A DNA stretch of 64,000 bases from Microvirga sp. 3-52 (GCF_018383585.1 NZ_JAHAMK010000003.1:62001-126000), one strand, 5' to 3'; counted from the first letter of the stretch, positions 18,034 to 27,108 are shown. Notes: generated by a model from the letters alone, not told the origin. Program-made: numbers and translations.

Positions 18034-19440
18034 TTACCGCCCCAATCCCATCTTCTGCGGGAGCCAAAGAGTCAGTTCCGGAATATAGGTGATTGCGATG
18101 AGCGCGAGCATCAAGGGCACGAGCCAAGGCAAGATCGCCACAGTAGTGCGCTCGACGGAAAGCCTGGATACTCTTGCCAAGACGAAGAGCACCATGCCGA
18201 GAGGCGGATGAAGCAATCCGATCATCAGGTTCAGAGTCATGATGAGCCCGAAATGGATCGGGTCGATGCCAAGCTTCAGAACGATCGGCAGCAGAATCGG
18301 CACGAGGATGGTGATGGCCGCGATGGTATCGATGAAGCAGCCGACGAATAGGATAAGAATATTGGCCAGCAGCAGGAACACCCACTTGTTCTGCGTGAAG
18401 CCAAGGATGGCATCCGAGAGGATCTGTGCCGCCTGACTGACGGTTAGAAGCCATGCGAAGATCGACGCCGCAGTCACAATGAAGAGAACCGAAGCCGTTG
18501 TCTCGATGGTGTCGAAGGTTGCCTTGGCCAGACTCCGGAACGTCATGGAGCGATAGCGGACAAGGCCCAGAAACAACGACCAGAGGACGGCCGCAACAGC
18601 TGCCTCGGTCGGGGTGAAGAGGCCAAGCGTCATGCCGCCGATCAGGATGACGGGTGCCATCAGGGCCATCACGGCCGAGAAGTCGAAATACCAGTCAAGG
18701 GCGAGAAGCACAGCCAGCGCGATACCGATGGAGACGTTGGGTGAGAGCCCGGCCTGAATCATCAGCCATACGGTGACAGGAAACGCAAGAACGATGACAA
18801 CCTCAATGGTGGCATTGCCAAGTTGATGCCATGAGAAGGGCGTGTCGGCACCCCAGCCGTTCTTATGGGCAAAGTAGGCCACGGTGCCCATCATCAGGAG
18901 CGTCATCACGATGCCGGGAATAAGACCCCCCAGGAAGAGGGCTCCGATGGAGACGTTCGCCATCATCCCGTAAATCACAAACGGCAAGGAGGGCGGGATG
19001 ATCGGCCCGAGGGTTGCGGATGCCGCGGTCACGCCAACGGCGAATTCAGTCGAGTAACCATGGTCTTTCATGGCCTTGATCTCGATCGTTCCGAGACCGG
19101 CCGCATCGGCGATGGCTGTCCCTGACATGCCTGAGAAAACCACCGATCCGACGATATTCACCTGCCCGAGGCCACCTTTCATCCAGCCGACGAGCGCGAC
19201 TGCGAATGAATAGATGCGGCCGGTGACGCCTGCGATATTCATGAGATTGCCGGCGAGGATGAAGAAGGGGACTGCAAGAAGCGGAAAGCTCTCGACGCCA
19301 GCGATCATGCGTTGCGCAACGATGACGTCAGGCACCGTACCGCTGGCGAGGATGTAGAGCAGGGAGGCGACTGCCATCGAGATGGCCACGGGCAGCCCAA
19401 GGATCATCAAAACAAGGAAAGAGCCAATCAGGATAAGCAT
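18034..19440 (-). CDS. dctM: TRAP transporter large permease (DctM)
   Basis: 468 residues, about twelve membrane segments. The DctM core G-M-S-G-T-A-I-A-D-A-A-G-L-G is near residue 110 and I-I-P-P-S-L-P near 151. It drives sodium-coupled uptake of the ligand delivered by DctP. Its start abuts the stop of the small subunit gene (shared base region at 19440). It is somewhat longer than usual (430), with an extra internal stretch near residues 195-270. Confidence 0.92.
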   Translation of the reverse strand: MLILIGSFLVLMILGLPVAISMAVASLLYILASGTVPDVIVAQRMIAGVESFPLLAVPFFILAGNLMNIAGVTGRIYSFAVALVGWMKGGLGQVNIVGSVVFSGMSGTAIADAAGLGTIEIKAMKDHGYSTEFAVGVTAASATLGPIIPPSLPFVIYGMMANVSIGALFLGGLIPGIVMTLLMMGTVAYFAHKNGWGADTPFSWHQLGNATIEVVIVLAFPVTVWLMIQAGLSPNVSIGIALAVLLALDWYFDFSAVMALMAPVILIGGMTLGLFTPTEAAVAAVLWSLFLGLVRYRSMTFRSLAKATFDTIETTASVLFIVTAASIFAWLLTVSQAAQILSDAILGFTQNKWVFLLLANILILFVGCFIDTIAAITILVPILLPIVLKLGIDPIHFGLIMTLNLMIGLLHPPLGMVLFVLARVSRLSVERTTVAILPWLVPLMLALIAITYIPELTLWLPQKMGLGR

Positions 19441-20024
19441 CAGGTTTCCGCCACCAAGGGTGCATCGAATGCTTCAGGCCGCTCAAGCACAGAAAAGCCG
19501 CGGCGCCAGTTGGCCACAGCAACCTGAACAGAGCGGAAACACATCAGGACAAAGCCGATAAAGACAAACGCATAGCTGAGGTTCTTTGGCAGAGCGATGG
19601 TTGTCATTTGCTCGTCTCCAACGATGCTCATGAAGCGCCAGATGAGGAGGGTTCCATAGGCAAAGAAGGCGACACGGATGATATCGATGGCAGTCGCCAG
19701 CGCGCGACCAAGACCAGGAGAGAGGTAACGATAGAGGAAATCGACCTGAATGTGGCGGCTCATGCGGACGCACATGGCCGACCCGACGAAGACTAGGGCC
19801 ACATTCAGGTTGGTTGCGATCTCCTCCGTCCAGGCGAAGGAATCATTCAACACGTAGCGCGTGAAGAATTGAACGAAGACGGCGAGCGCCATCGCCCAGA
19901 ACAGGGCCAGGGCTAGCCAATCCTCGAAGGCATAGCCCGAAAGGTCCACTGGTGCATGCTCGCTCTCATCAAACGTCTGTGCCAGTTCTTCGGCGCTGAC
20001 TTGGGTGTGAACTTCAGTCGTCAT
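19440..20024 (-). CDS. dctQ: TRAP transporter small permease (DctQ)
   Basis: 194 residues with four predicted membrane helices. An N-terminal cytoplasmic part of about 30 residues precedes the first helix (W-L-A-L-A-L-F-W-A-M-A). R-Y-V-L-N-D-S-F-A-W-T-E-E near residue 60 is the DctQ signature. It couples to DctM. Confidence 0.9.
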   Translation of the reverse strand: MTTEVHTQVSAEELAQTFDESEHAPVDLSGYAFEDWLALALFWAMALAVFVQFFTRYVLNDSFAWTEEIATNLNVALVFVGSAMCVRMSRHIQVDFLYRYLSPGLGRALATAIDIIRVAFFAYGTLLIWRFMSIVGDEQMTTIALPKNLSYAFVFIGFVLMCFRSVQVAVANWRRGFSVLERPEAFDAPLVAET

Positions 20025-20111
20025 GTCTCATTGAACCTCGTCCTTGGAAGCGTGGAGCAATTCCCCTGGCGGTGCGGTATGCCGTTGGGGCCTTAGAACG
20101 ATGAGAAAGGC

Positions 20112-20131
20112 GGGCCGCCCGGAGACGGCCC
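20112..20131 (-). promoter_or_regulatory. GC-rich hairpin between dctP and dctQ
   Basis: GGGCCG (20112-20117) and CGGCCC (20126-20131) pair with an 8-nt loop, and the flanks AAGG/CTT add further pairs with a bulge. It lies in the 118-base gap after the binding-protein stop, with no T-run on the transcribed strand. This is the same arrangement as at 6806, 39660 and 59392. Confidence 0.6.
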
Positions 20132-20142
20132 TTCCAAGGAAC

Positions 20143-21138
20143 TCAGAGGCCCTCTGACTTCAGCGCCTGGATCTTGTCGTAATCCGCTTTCCGATAGCCC
20201 AAGGACTCCAAGGTGACGTTCTTCATCACCGCTTCCTTGAAATCGTCCTTGTTGACCTCCGTAATCGTCAAGCCCTTCTGCTTAAAGGTTTCGATCAGTT
20301 CTTTTTCCTTCGCCTGGATCTCTCCCGAGGCGCGGACGGCAGCTTCCTGAGCGACGGCGGTGAAGATTTTTTTATCTTCATCCGAGAGTTTGGCCCAGAG
20401 TTGCTTGGAGATGATCGTTGCAAGATGATCGACGATGTGGCCGGTGAGCACGATCTGCTTCTGGACCTCAAAGAATTTCTTTGCCTCGATAGTCGTCAGC
20501 GGGTTCTCCTGCGCATCGACGGTGCCGTTCTGAAGCGCCAGGTACACTTCGGCGAAGGCGATCGGAGATGTATTGGCACCACAGGAGCGTGGCATCGCCA
20601 GATAGGCCGGAGCATCGGGCACACGAATCTTGAGGCCCTTCATTTCAGCGCAGGTCTTGAAGGGCTTGTTCGTGGAACTGTGGCGCACACCATAGTAAGT
20701 GAGGGCCACCATCTGGTGTCCTGTCTTATCGGCGTAGCCGGCGCTGAGATCCTTAAAGACGTCGCTCTTCGCGAAGGCGAGCAGATGGGCGGAGTCTCGG
20801 AAGATATAGGGATAGTACCCGACGCCGATCGGCGGATAACTACGCGCAGCGAAGCTTGGGCCGGAGATGATCATATCGACGGTGCCGAGCGACAGGCCCT
20901 GATTGATGTCGCTTTCCTTGCCGAGCTGGGATGCCGGATACACGTCAATCTGGTAGCGGTTGCTGGTTCGCTTCGCGATTTCCTGCGCCGCCCATACGGA
21001 CTGGGTATGGAAAGGCTCCGAGGTCTCATAAACGTGGGCCCATTTCAGCTTCGTCTGGGCTGTGGCAGGCAGAGCAGGTAGCACAGCAGTTGCGGCTGCG
21101 ATGAGGCCGAACGCTAGGCGGCGGGTCAGAAAAGGCAT
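20143..21138 (-). CDS. dctP: TRAP transporter substrate-binding protein (DctP)
   Basis: 331 residues from ATG 21138, with GGAG upstream; the open frame extends much further but only this start gives a signal peptide (residues 1-26, ending A-T-A-Q). The mature part begins T-K-L-K-W-A-H-V-Y-E. The conserved ligand-binding Arg is in L-K-I-R-V-P-D-A, and T-V-D-A-Q-E-N-P-L is the DctP hinge motif. It binds the organic acid in the periplasm, probably a sugar acid judging from the neighbouring UxaA gene. The last codons and stop form a 15-bp palindrome. Confidence 0.92.
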   Translation of the reverse strand: MPFLTRRLAFGLIAAATAVLPALPATAQTKLKWAHVYETSEPFHTQSVWAAQEIAKRTSNRYQIDVYPASQLGKESDINQGLSLGTVDMIISGPSFAARSYPPIGVGYYPYIFRDSAHLLAFAKSDVFKDLSAGYADKTGHQMVALTYYGVRHSSTNKPFKTCAEMKGLKIRVPDAPAYLAMPRSCGANTSPIAFAEVYLALQNGTVDAQENPLTTIEAKKFFEVQKQIVLTGHIVDHLATIISKQLWAKLSDEDKKIFTAVAQEAAVRASGEIQAKEKELIETFKQKGLTITEVNKDDFKEAVMKNVTLESLGYRKADYDKIQALKSEGL

Positions 21139-21183
21139 AGGCGTTTCTCCGAAAAGCCGGCTCTGCGGCCGGTTGAACATGAT

Positions 21184-21203
21184 CACGAGCGGCTCCGCTC
21201 GTG
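21184..21203. promoter_or_regulatory. 20-bp palindrome in the dctP leader
   Basis: CACGAGCGG (21184-21192) and CCGCTCGTG (21195-21203) are perfect arms around two bases. As RNA it would form a stable hairpin about 45 nt before the dctP start; as DNA it could be an operator. Its role is undetermined. Confidence 0.5.
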
Positions 21204-21245
21204 TAAGAGACCCGACAAGCATGTGGCGTCCGCCTATCGGTTCGG

Positions 21246-21257
21246 CTAACATGTTAG
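21246..21257. promoter_or_regulatory. Palindromic operator, probable GntR site
   Basis: CTAACATGTTAG is a perfect 12-bp palindrome four bases before the GntR start codon and in the divergent promoter of the TRAP operon. GntR/FadR regulators commonly bind palindromes of this size in such positions. It could serve both repression of the transporter and autoregulation. Confidence 0.6.
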
Positions 21258-21261
21258 GCAA

Positions 21262-21978
21262 ATGGACGCGATCGACAAGAGAAAAAAATATAATTTCCTT
21301 GCTCGCCTCGAGCGGGGAGCACGGGGGCATACGACCGAGCAGGTGGAACGCTGCCTCCGATCCGCCATCGTGGCTCTCGATTTCGCTCCTGGCGAGTTCA
21401 TCGATAAGGGAGCTGTCTGCGCGACGCTCGGGGTATCCCGATTTCCGGTTTCCGAGGCTCTCGCGCGTCTGGCGGTCGAGGGGCTGGTCGAGATCCTGCC
21501 CCAGCGCGGTTCACGCGCGGCACGCATTCGCCTTTCCGAAGTCAGGGAATCGATGCTGATCCGACAGGCTCTGGAAGGCATGGTGGCCGAGGCTGCCGCA
21601 AAGCGCCTGTCCTCCATGGCTATCGAAGCCCTTCGCGGCAACCTGGAGGCGCAGCAGGAGGCGGTCTCGAGGGGAGATCGCCCCGGCTTCCATGCCCTGG
21701 ATCTGGAATTCCATACGATCCTGGTTGAGGGATTGGAGATGCCGCGGGTGGCTTCCGTAATCGACGCCTCGCGCGCGAATATCGACCGGGTGCGCCGCCT
21801 TCTCTCCTCGCCCCGGCGCCATGTCATAACTCTCGAGGAGCATTGGGAGATCTTTCGCGCTCTCGATACCCATGACACTGCGGCGGCCCGCCGGGCGATG
21901 GAGGCTCATCTGGAAGCGGTCGTAGAGGAGTTGGAGCGCTTCTCGGTCGAACATGCCGAAGTCTTCGTGCAGCCGTGA
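21262..21978 (+). CDS. GntR-family (FadR subfamily) regulator of the TRAP/UxaA operon
   Basis: 238 residues. The winged helix-turn-helix is at about 25-90 (V-C-A-T-L-G-V-S-R-F-P-V-S-E-A-L-A-R-L), and the C-terminal all-helical FCD domain at 95-230 has the metal-binding D-x-x-x-H pattern (L-D-L-E-F-H) and later His residues. It is divergent from dctP. The first ten codons are AT-rich and contain TATAAT at 21288-21293, and only AGG precedes ATG 21262, so the true start could be further in. Confidence 0.85.
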   Translation: MDAIDKRKKYNFLARLERGARGHTTEQVERCLRSAIVALDFAPGEFIDKGAVCATLGVSRFPVSEALARLAVEGLVEILPQRGSRAARIRLSEVRESMLIRQALEGMVAEAAAKRLSSMAIEALRGNLEAQQEAVSRGDRPGFHALDLEFHTILVEGLEMPRVASVIDASRANIDRVRRLLSSPRRHVITLEEHWEIFRALDTHDTAAARRAMEAHLEAVVEELERFSVEHAEVFVQP

Positions 21979-22141
21979 AAGGAGAGATGCCGGTCAGGCG
22001 CTTCGGGGCGATGTTTCTGGAGTCTCACGAAGTACCGCCGGCGCGCATTTCGCCCCCTGCCGGGCGCCACTTCACCGGTGCTGTTCCGCAGTATATATAT
22101 GTCACCCGGCGAAGAGGCGCGCTTGTGGCATGAGGTTTCTG

Positions 22142-22804
22142 ATGACACTGCAGATTTGCGATATCGCGCCGGATTTCGAAGCTGAGACGACGGAAGGGCG
22201 CATCCGTTTCCACGATTGGATCGGTGCTTCCTGGTGCGTGCTCTTCTCTCATCCCATGAACTTTACCCCGGTCTGCACGACAGAGCTGGGATACATGGCC
22301 AGGATCAAGCCCGAGTTCGACCGGCGCAATGTGAAGGTCGTCGGGCTCAGCGTCGATCCAATGGACAATCATTCGCAGTGGGCCAAGGATATCAGGGAGA
22401 CCCAAGGCGCTGCGCCCAACATCCTGATGATCGGCGATACCAATCCTACGTTTTCCCAACTCTATGGGATGCGTCCGGCAAGCACGAGCGGCACTTCGGA
22501 AGGCAGGACGCCTGCGGACGACCAGACCGTGTGCAACGTGTTCGTTGTCGGACCGGATAAGAAGATCAAGCAGGTTCTCGTCTATCCAATGACGACAGGG
22601 CGCAATTTCGACGAGGTGCTTCGCGTCATTGATTCCCTTCAGCTGACAGCCAAACGCCGGGTTGCGACGCCTGCGAACCGGAAGCAGGGCGAGGACGTCA
22701 TCATAGCAGGTTCGGTATCCGACGAGGAAGCCAAGAAGATTTACCCACAAGACTGGAAAGTTCCGAAGCCCTATATCCGAATCGTGCCGCAGCCCGGCGC
22801 CTGA
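22142..22804 (+). CDS. 1-Cys peroxiredoxin (Prx6 type)
   Basis: 220 residues from ATG 22142, chosen for TGAGG six bases upstream; ATG 22130 is a weak alternative. The catalytic Cys is in F-T-P-V-C-T-T-E-L-G near residue 45. Length and the C-terminal region (Y-P-Q-D-W-K-V-P-K-P-Y-I-R) match the Prx6/AhpC-TSA 1-Cys class, which reduces peroxides with one cysteine. The neighbouring persulfide-type hydrolase and decayed cysK suggest thiol or sulfur stress. Confidence 0.92.
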   Translation: MTLQICDIAPDFEAETTEGRIRFHDWIGASWCVLFSHPMNFTPVCTTELGYMARIKPEFDRRNVKVVGLSVDPMDNHSQWAKDIRETQGAAPNILMIGDTNPTFSQLYGMRPASTSGTSEGRTPADDQTVCNVFVVGPDKKIKQVLVYPMTTGRNFDEVLRVIDSLQLTAKRRVATPANRKQGEDVIIAGSVSDEEAKKIYPQDWKVPKPYIRIVPQPGA

Positions 22805-22929
22805 CAGGGGTTGGCACAAGTGGCATATGCCGGTCTTCCAAGCCCACCGCATGCTGATCCGGGCGGCCTTTCATGACGGTTTGAGGGGCCTCAACGTTTT
22901 GTGCGCCCGCGTTTGAAGGAGTAGAGGCA

Positions 22930-23850
22930 ATGAACACAGAGGCTTTCCCTCAGCCGGCGTCCGATCGCTCCACGGCCCGGCCACAGGTCGATGCGTTTTT
23001 CGACAAGCGCACCTGCAGCGTCCAGTACATCGTCTCCGATCCTGCAACTGGATGCTGCGCTCTCATCGATCCGGTTCTCGACTATGACGAGAAGTCGGGT
23101 TCCATCGCGACTACGTCGGCCGATACTTTGCTCGCACGTGTGAAGGAGCGGGGCCTGACAGTCGAATGGATCCTGGATACGCACCCGCATGCAGATCACC
23201 TGTCTGCATGCGGGTATTTGAAGGACCAGACAGGAGCGAAGACGGCCATCGGCGAGCGCATCGTGGATGTTCAACGGCTCTGGAAGAAGATCTACAATCT
23301 CGGCGGCTTCGAGGCGGATGGCTCGCAATGGGATCGTTTGTTCGCTGATGGCGACGATTTCCAGATCGGAACCATGGACGTCCGGGTCGTTTTCTCTCCA
23401 GGGCATACTCTTGCATCCATTACCTATGTCGTCGGAGATGCCGCCTTCATTCATGATACGCTCTTCATGCCCGATTTCGGCACGGCGCGGTGCGATTTCC
23501 CCGGGGGAGATGCAAGAGCCTTGTGGCGCACCATCCAGCGCATTCTCTCTCTGCCCGATGATACCCGTCTGTTCTCAGGCCACGATTACATGCCAGGCGG
23601 GCGGGCCCCGGTATGGGAGAGTACGGTTGCCAGCCAGAAGGCCCAAAACATTCATCTTGTCCAGGTTCACACCGAGGATGAATTCGTTGCAATGCGTCAG
23701 GCGCGGGATGCGAAGCTGCCAATGCCAAAGCTTATCCTGCATGCCTTGCAGGTAAACGTGGTGGGTGGACGGTTGCCGATGCCGGAGAGCAATGGAACGC
23801 GTTACCTCAAGATACCGCTCGATGCGCTTCCCTATGCCGTTTGGGACTGA
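22930..23850 (+). CDS. Persulfide-dioxygenase-like MBL-fold protein
   Basis: 306 residues. The metal motif T-H-P-H-A-D-H near residue 82 is intact, with P-G-H-T-L-A-S near 158 and G-H-D-Y near 218. The layout resembles ETHE1/Blh persulfide dioxygenases, which oxidise glutathione persulfide to sulfite. AGGAG lies eight bases before ATG 22930. A 13-bp hairpin in the coding sequence overlaps the metal motif (separate entry). Confidence 0.85.
   Translation: MNTEAFPQPASDRSTARPQVDAFFDKRTCSVQYIVSDPATGCCALIDPVLDYDEKSGSIATTSADTLLARVKERGLTVEWILDTHPHADHLSACGYLKDQTGAKTAIGERIVDVQRLWKKIYNLGGFEADGSQWDRLFADGDDFQIGTMDVRVVFSPGHTLASITYVVGDAAFIHDTLFMPDFGTARCDFPGGDARALWRTIQRILSLPDDTRLFSGHDYMPGGRAPVWESTVASQKAQNIHLVQVHTEDEFVAMRQARDAKLPMPKLILHALQVNVVGGRLPMPESNGTRYLKIPLDALPYAVWD
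23183..23215 (+). repeat. 13-bp perfect hairpin inside the persulfide-dioxygenase-like gene
   Basis: Arms 23183-23195 (ACCCGCATGCAGA) and 23203-23215 are exact complements around a 7-nt loop. It covers the codons for the H-P-H-A-D-H-L-S-A-C metal motif. Whether it is chance codon symmetry or a regulatory RNA structure cannot be told from one sequence. Confidence 0.6.
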
Positions 23851-23883
23851 CGCAGTATCGCCAAAAGTCCAGAGAAGGGCGAG

Positions 23884-24330
23884 CCGAGCGGCGCCATCTG
23901 GGCCAATCAATTCGGCAATGACACCGGCCGTGACGGTCATGTCGGTGCCGCCTAGCCCGGAGATTTGGGCTCGCACTAATGGCTTTCCCGACAGTTTTGT
24001 GTGCCGCCGAGTGGGGAGGTGCGCTGCCCAGGCCAGCAATGGCGCTGATGGAGCGCAATCCCAAGTTTGCCATTGGTCTGGCTGACCCAGTGGGTACTGC
24101 CTTTATAACTATAATACGCAGGGCGAGTTGAGAGCAGAGGAATCAATGGGGCCGGGGCTATCCATCCTGCGCATCCTCTTGGACCCGGCCATACGATTGT
24201 AACCGTATTGTGTGACTATGGTGCACGCTACCAGTCGAAGCTGTTCAAACCGGACTTCTTGCGCTCCAAGAATCTGCCGGTTCCGGTATGGCTGGCGCGG
24301 GAAAGCACCTTGGACAAGTACCTCGTTTAA
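23884..24330 (+). pseudogene. cysK: Decayed cysteine synthase A (cysK) remnant
   Basis: Pieces of a CysK reading frame follow each other in the right order but in different frames: W-A-N-Q-F-G-N near 23896, P-E-I-W-A-R-T-N-G near 23960, C-A-A-E-W-G-G-A-L near 24000, M-E-R-N-P-K-F-A-I-G-L-A-D-P near 24048, G-E-L-R-A-E near 24122, then G-P-G-H-T-I-V-T-V-L-C-D-Y-G from 24181 to the TAA at 24328-24330. An internal stop and several frameshifts are present. About 85 codons are missing between the G-E-L block and the C-terminal block, and the N-terminal half is absent. From 24331 to 24486 there is only a 12-bp palindrome (AGATAGCTATCT, 24332-24343) and a TATAAT at 24393. Confidence 0.8.
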
Positions 24331-24486
24331 AAGATAGCTATCTGGTAAGGCCTTTCACACATCCTCAATCTTCGAATATCACCTTCCGGGGCTATAATAG
24401 CGTTATCCCGATGAGACCTAAAAAGGGTTAGCCTTCAGAGCTGATCGGTCCATCCAAATGCCGTCGGGGCTGAGGGAGCAACGCCC

Positions 24487-25212
24487 ATGCTGCCGAAGAA
24501 CGAACAAGGCATTGTTCAGACCCTGCGCCCGTCTATTAAGGCACCGGTCTTTCCCGGCACCTCGACCGAGTTCATCAACGTCTTGGCGCATTATCATCGC
24601 GCCGAAATCGCCCGCATGGCGGGTTGGCGCGATCGCATCGACCGGACCACCAACTGGGCCATTACCGTCGTGGCCGCCATGCTGTCGGTCTCGCTGTCCA
24701 CGCCGACGGCTCACCATGGCGTGCTGATCTTCGCCATGGTTCTGGTTCTGCTGCTGCTGGTGATCGAGGCGCGCCGGTACCGCTTCTTCGATGTCTACCG
24801 CAATCGCGTGCGCCAGATGGAACGTAATTACTTCGCTCAGATCTTCGCCCCTGAAGACGGAACGACGGACGACTGGATCCAAAAGCTCGGAGACGATCTC
24901 AGGCGCCCCCTCTTCCTGACGAGCACCAGCCAAGCCCTCTCGCGCCGCCTTCGGCGCAATTATTGCTGGTTGTTCCTGATCCTGCTGCTCGCCTGGATGG
25001 TGAAGACGACTTTCATCAGGATGCAGGAGAGTGCCGTCGAAGCCCACCTTGTCATGTCGGTTGGGGAATGGGTCCGGAATGCCGCCATCGGGCCGATTCC
25101 CGGGTGGGCCGTGATTATCGCGCTGTCGATCTTCTATGGGTGGATCCTTCATGCTGCGCTGCGCAGACCGACGGGCGAAGGCGAGCTCGCCTTCGGCAAC
25201 GTACACGTCTGA
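24487..25212 (+). CDS. DUF2270 membrane protein
   Basis: 241 residues. The family core E-F-I-N-V-L-A-H-Y-H-R-A-E-I-A-R-M-x-x-W-R-D-R-I-D is at about 30-55. Helix pairs lie at 58-95 and 160-178, with one more near 208-228. Function unknown. A TATAAT 89 bases upstream could be its -10 element, with no good -35. It may go with the small stress-type genes that follow. Confidence 0.8.
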   Translation: MLPKNEQGIVQTLRPSIKAPVFPGTSTEFINVLAHYHRAEIARMAGWRDRIDRTTNWAITVVAAMLSVSLSTPTAHHGVLIFAMVLVLLLLVIEARRYRFFDVYRNRVRQMERNYFAQIFAPEDGTTDDWIQKLGDDLRRPLFLTSTSQALSRRLRRNYCWLFLILLLAWMVKTTFIRMQESAVEAHLVMSVGEWVRNAAIGPIPGWAVIIALSIFYGWILHAALRRPTGEGELAFGNVHV

Positions 25213-25313
25213 AGGAGCAGGGTGCGGCACGAAGATATGATATGCCGAACGCGGGTTTCGGGAGTATGATGATCCTCTAGGCATCGGCTCGCAGGCCAAC
25301 CGAGGTGGTTGCG

Positions 25314-26147
25314 ATGAAAGCCATTCTGGTTCCGGTTGAGCAGCATAGTTTTATCCGTTCGGTCCTGGACGCCACCCTGCTGGTTGCGGGCCGGTTCGGG
25401 AGCCACGTGGAGGGCTTGGCCCTCGGTCCCGATATTCCTGATGTCATCGCCTTCGATGTTCCAGTCGGCTGGTCGATCCTGAGCGAAAAGGAACAGCGCG
25501 AACTCGTGGAGCGGTCTCGGCACCTCTTCGAGGAATTCATGCTCTCCTGTGCGGTGCCGCGAAAGACGGAGGCACCGGATGAGGCCTCCTGCGGGTGGCT
25601 CGGCCAGCAATTGTTCGGGGACAGCTATATCGGCAGCTTCGGCCGCGTATTCGATCTGATCGTGCTCGGCCGTCCCGGAGCGAGCGACGAGCCGCCGCGT
25701 CTGGCCACTCTCGAGGCGGCCCTGTTCGAAGGTGGACGGCCCGTCCTGATGGTCCCGCCCTCGTCTCCGGCGTCCATCGGGGAGATCATCGTGATTGCCT
25801 GGAACGGCAGCACCGAAACAGCCCGGACCGTGGCACTCGCCATGCCCATGCTGGAAAAGGCCGGCCGGATCGTCGTTCTGACGCTGGAAGGTTGGGGCGT
25901 GGAGGGACCGAGCGGCGCGGAGCTCGCGCTTCGCCTGCAGCGGAACGGTATCAGAGCCGAGACGGCGGCACGCAGGCTGAACACGCGTTCTCCAGGAGAA
26001 GCGATCCTTGAAGATGCAGCCTCGTTCCATGCGGATCTGCTCATCAAGGGGGCTTATACCCAGAGCCGTCTGAGGCAGATGATCTTCGGCGGCGCCACGA
26101 GCCACATCATTGCCCATGCGGGTATTCCGGTCCTGATGGCCCATTAG
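25314..26147 (+). CDS. Universal stress protein with two UspA-like domains
   Basis: 277 residues from ATG 25314, preceded by GAGGTGG; GTG 25305 is less likely. It contains two tandem Usp-like halves (about 1-135 and 140-277); the second opens I-G-E-I-I-V-I-A-W-N-G-S-T-E-T-A-R. The C-terminal G-G-A-T-S-H-I-I-A-H-A-G-I-P-V-L-M resembles the Usp ATP motif without its full G-x-x-G-x9-G-S spacing, so nucleotide binding is uncertain. Confidence 0.85.
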   Translation: MKAILVPVEQHSFIRSVLDATLLVAGRFGSHVEGLALGPDIPDVIAFDVPVGWSILSEKEQRELVERSRHLFEEFMLSCAVPRKTEAPDEASCGWLGQQLFGDSYIGSFGRVFDLIVLGRPGASDEPPRLATLEAALFEGGRPVLMVPPSSPASIGEIIVIAWNGSTETARTVALAMPMLEKAGRIVVLTLEGWGVEGPSGAELALRLQRNGIRAETAARRLNTRSPGEAILEDAASFHADLLIKGAYTQSRLRQMIFGGATSHIIAHAGIPVLMAH

Positions 26148-26210
26148 GAATCGGCGAAGCGGGGCAGATTGTGTAACCGTGATTTGCCCGGTCAAAGGAG
26201 GGCATGGATC

Positions 26211-26588
26211 ATGATCGACAACCGCATCGACATGACCATCAACATCGCCAATGCCGCGCTTGGCGGAATCCTGTTTCTCTCCCCATGGCTGCTCGGCTTC
26301 GGTCAGGAGACCTGGACTGCCGTGAATGCCAGGCTCAGCGGAGGGATCGTGGTCCTGCTGGCACTCCTGGCGGCGGTCCGGACCCATGACTGGGAGGAGT
26401 GGCTCAATGTAATCGCAGGTCTCTGGATCGCAGGAGCGCCCTGGCTCCTCTGGTTCGAGGGCGTGCTCTCCGCGCGCTGGACTCATGTGGTCATCGGATT
26501 CGGTATTGTGGCGATTGCCGCCTTCGAACTCTACCGGCTCTATCTCGAACCGGACGACACGGTTTCCCGCCGCGGGCAACCGAGATGA
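26211..26588 (+). CDS. SPW repeat membrane protein
   Basis: 125 residues from ATG 26211, with AGGAGGG eight bases upstream. Two S/A-P-W repeats (L-F-L-S-P-W-L-L-G-F and A-G-A-P-W-L-L-W-F) each sit in a helix pair, giving four membrane helices. This small family has no known function. Its place behind the Usp gene is common in stress clusters. Confidence 0.85.
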   Translation: MIDNRIDMTINIANAALGGILFLSPWLLGFGQETWTAVNARLSGGIVVLLALLAAVRTHDWEEWLNVIAGLWIAGAPWLLWFEGVLSARWTHVVIGFGIVAIAAFELYRLYLEPDDTVSRRGQPR

Positions 26589-26711
26589 GCGTAGCGCGCT
26601 CGACGTGAGCGCGGTCCTGGCTTCGGGCATGTCTGATCCCGGTTCGTGAAGCATTGCGCCCGTTCTGTCGTTGCCAGGGGTTGCGTTCGTCTGCAGCGGA
26701 TGGAGACGTCC

Positions 26712-27002
26712 ATGTATGTGGTCATTCGAAAGTTCAGAAGCATGCGCTCCATGCCCGAGGCGGTCCGGCGGGCCGAGAGCGGAATTGGACAGATGCTGCG
26801 ACAATCTCCGGGCTTCCAGGAGTACCATGTCTTCGATTGCGGCAACGGTGTCGGTGGTTCGATCACTCTGTTCGACGATCGTGACACTGCACTTGCGGCG
26901 AACGAGAAGGCCCTGATATGGATTCGTGCGAGTTTGGCCGATCTGGTTCAAGGGGAACCTGAAATCACAGCCGGCGAGGTCCTGGTGACGCTGAAACCTT
27001 GA
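26712..27002 (+). CDS. Small A/B-barrel-like protein (antibiotic biosynthesis monooxygenase fold)
   Basis: 96 residues from ATG 26712, chosen because GGAG lies six bases upstream. The pattern M-Y-V-V-I-R-K-F then Q-S-P-G-F-Q-E-Y-H-V-F-D fits the ferredoxin-like A/B barrel of ABM or stress-responsive proteins. No catalytic residue can be named. It is the last gene before the dehydrogenase operon. Confidence 0.6.
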   Translation: MYVVIRKFRSMRSMPEAVRRAESGIGQMLRQSPGFQEYHVFDCGNGVGGSITLFDDRDTALAANEKALIWIRASLADLVQGEPEITAGEVLVTLKP

Positions 27003-27108
27003 TGGCGTCTCGCAGGGCCGCTACGCGCTCTCCTGGAGCCTGTCGATAACCGGCTTTCTCCTCTTTAGAAATGGCTCAGCCTATGGCCGAATGGTGTTTC
27101 GTTCCTAG

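Noticed and set aside
25149-26951. 600-codon reverse-strand frame across DUF2270, Usp and SPW genes
   Set aside because: It spans three real genes on the other strand with their own ribosome sites; a GC-rich shadow.
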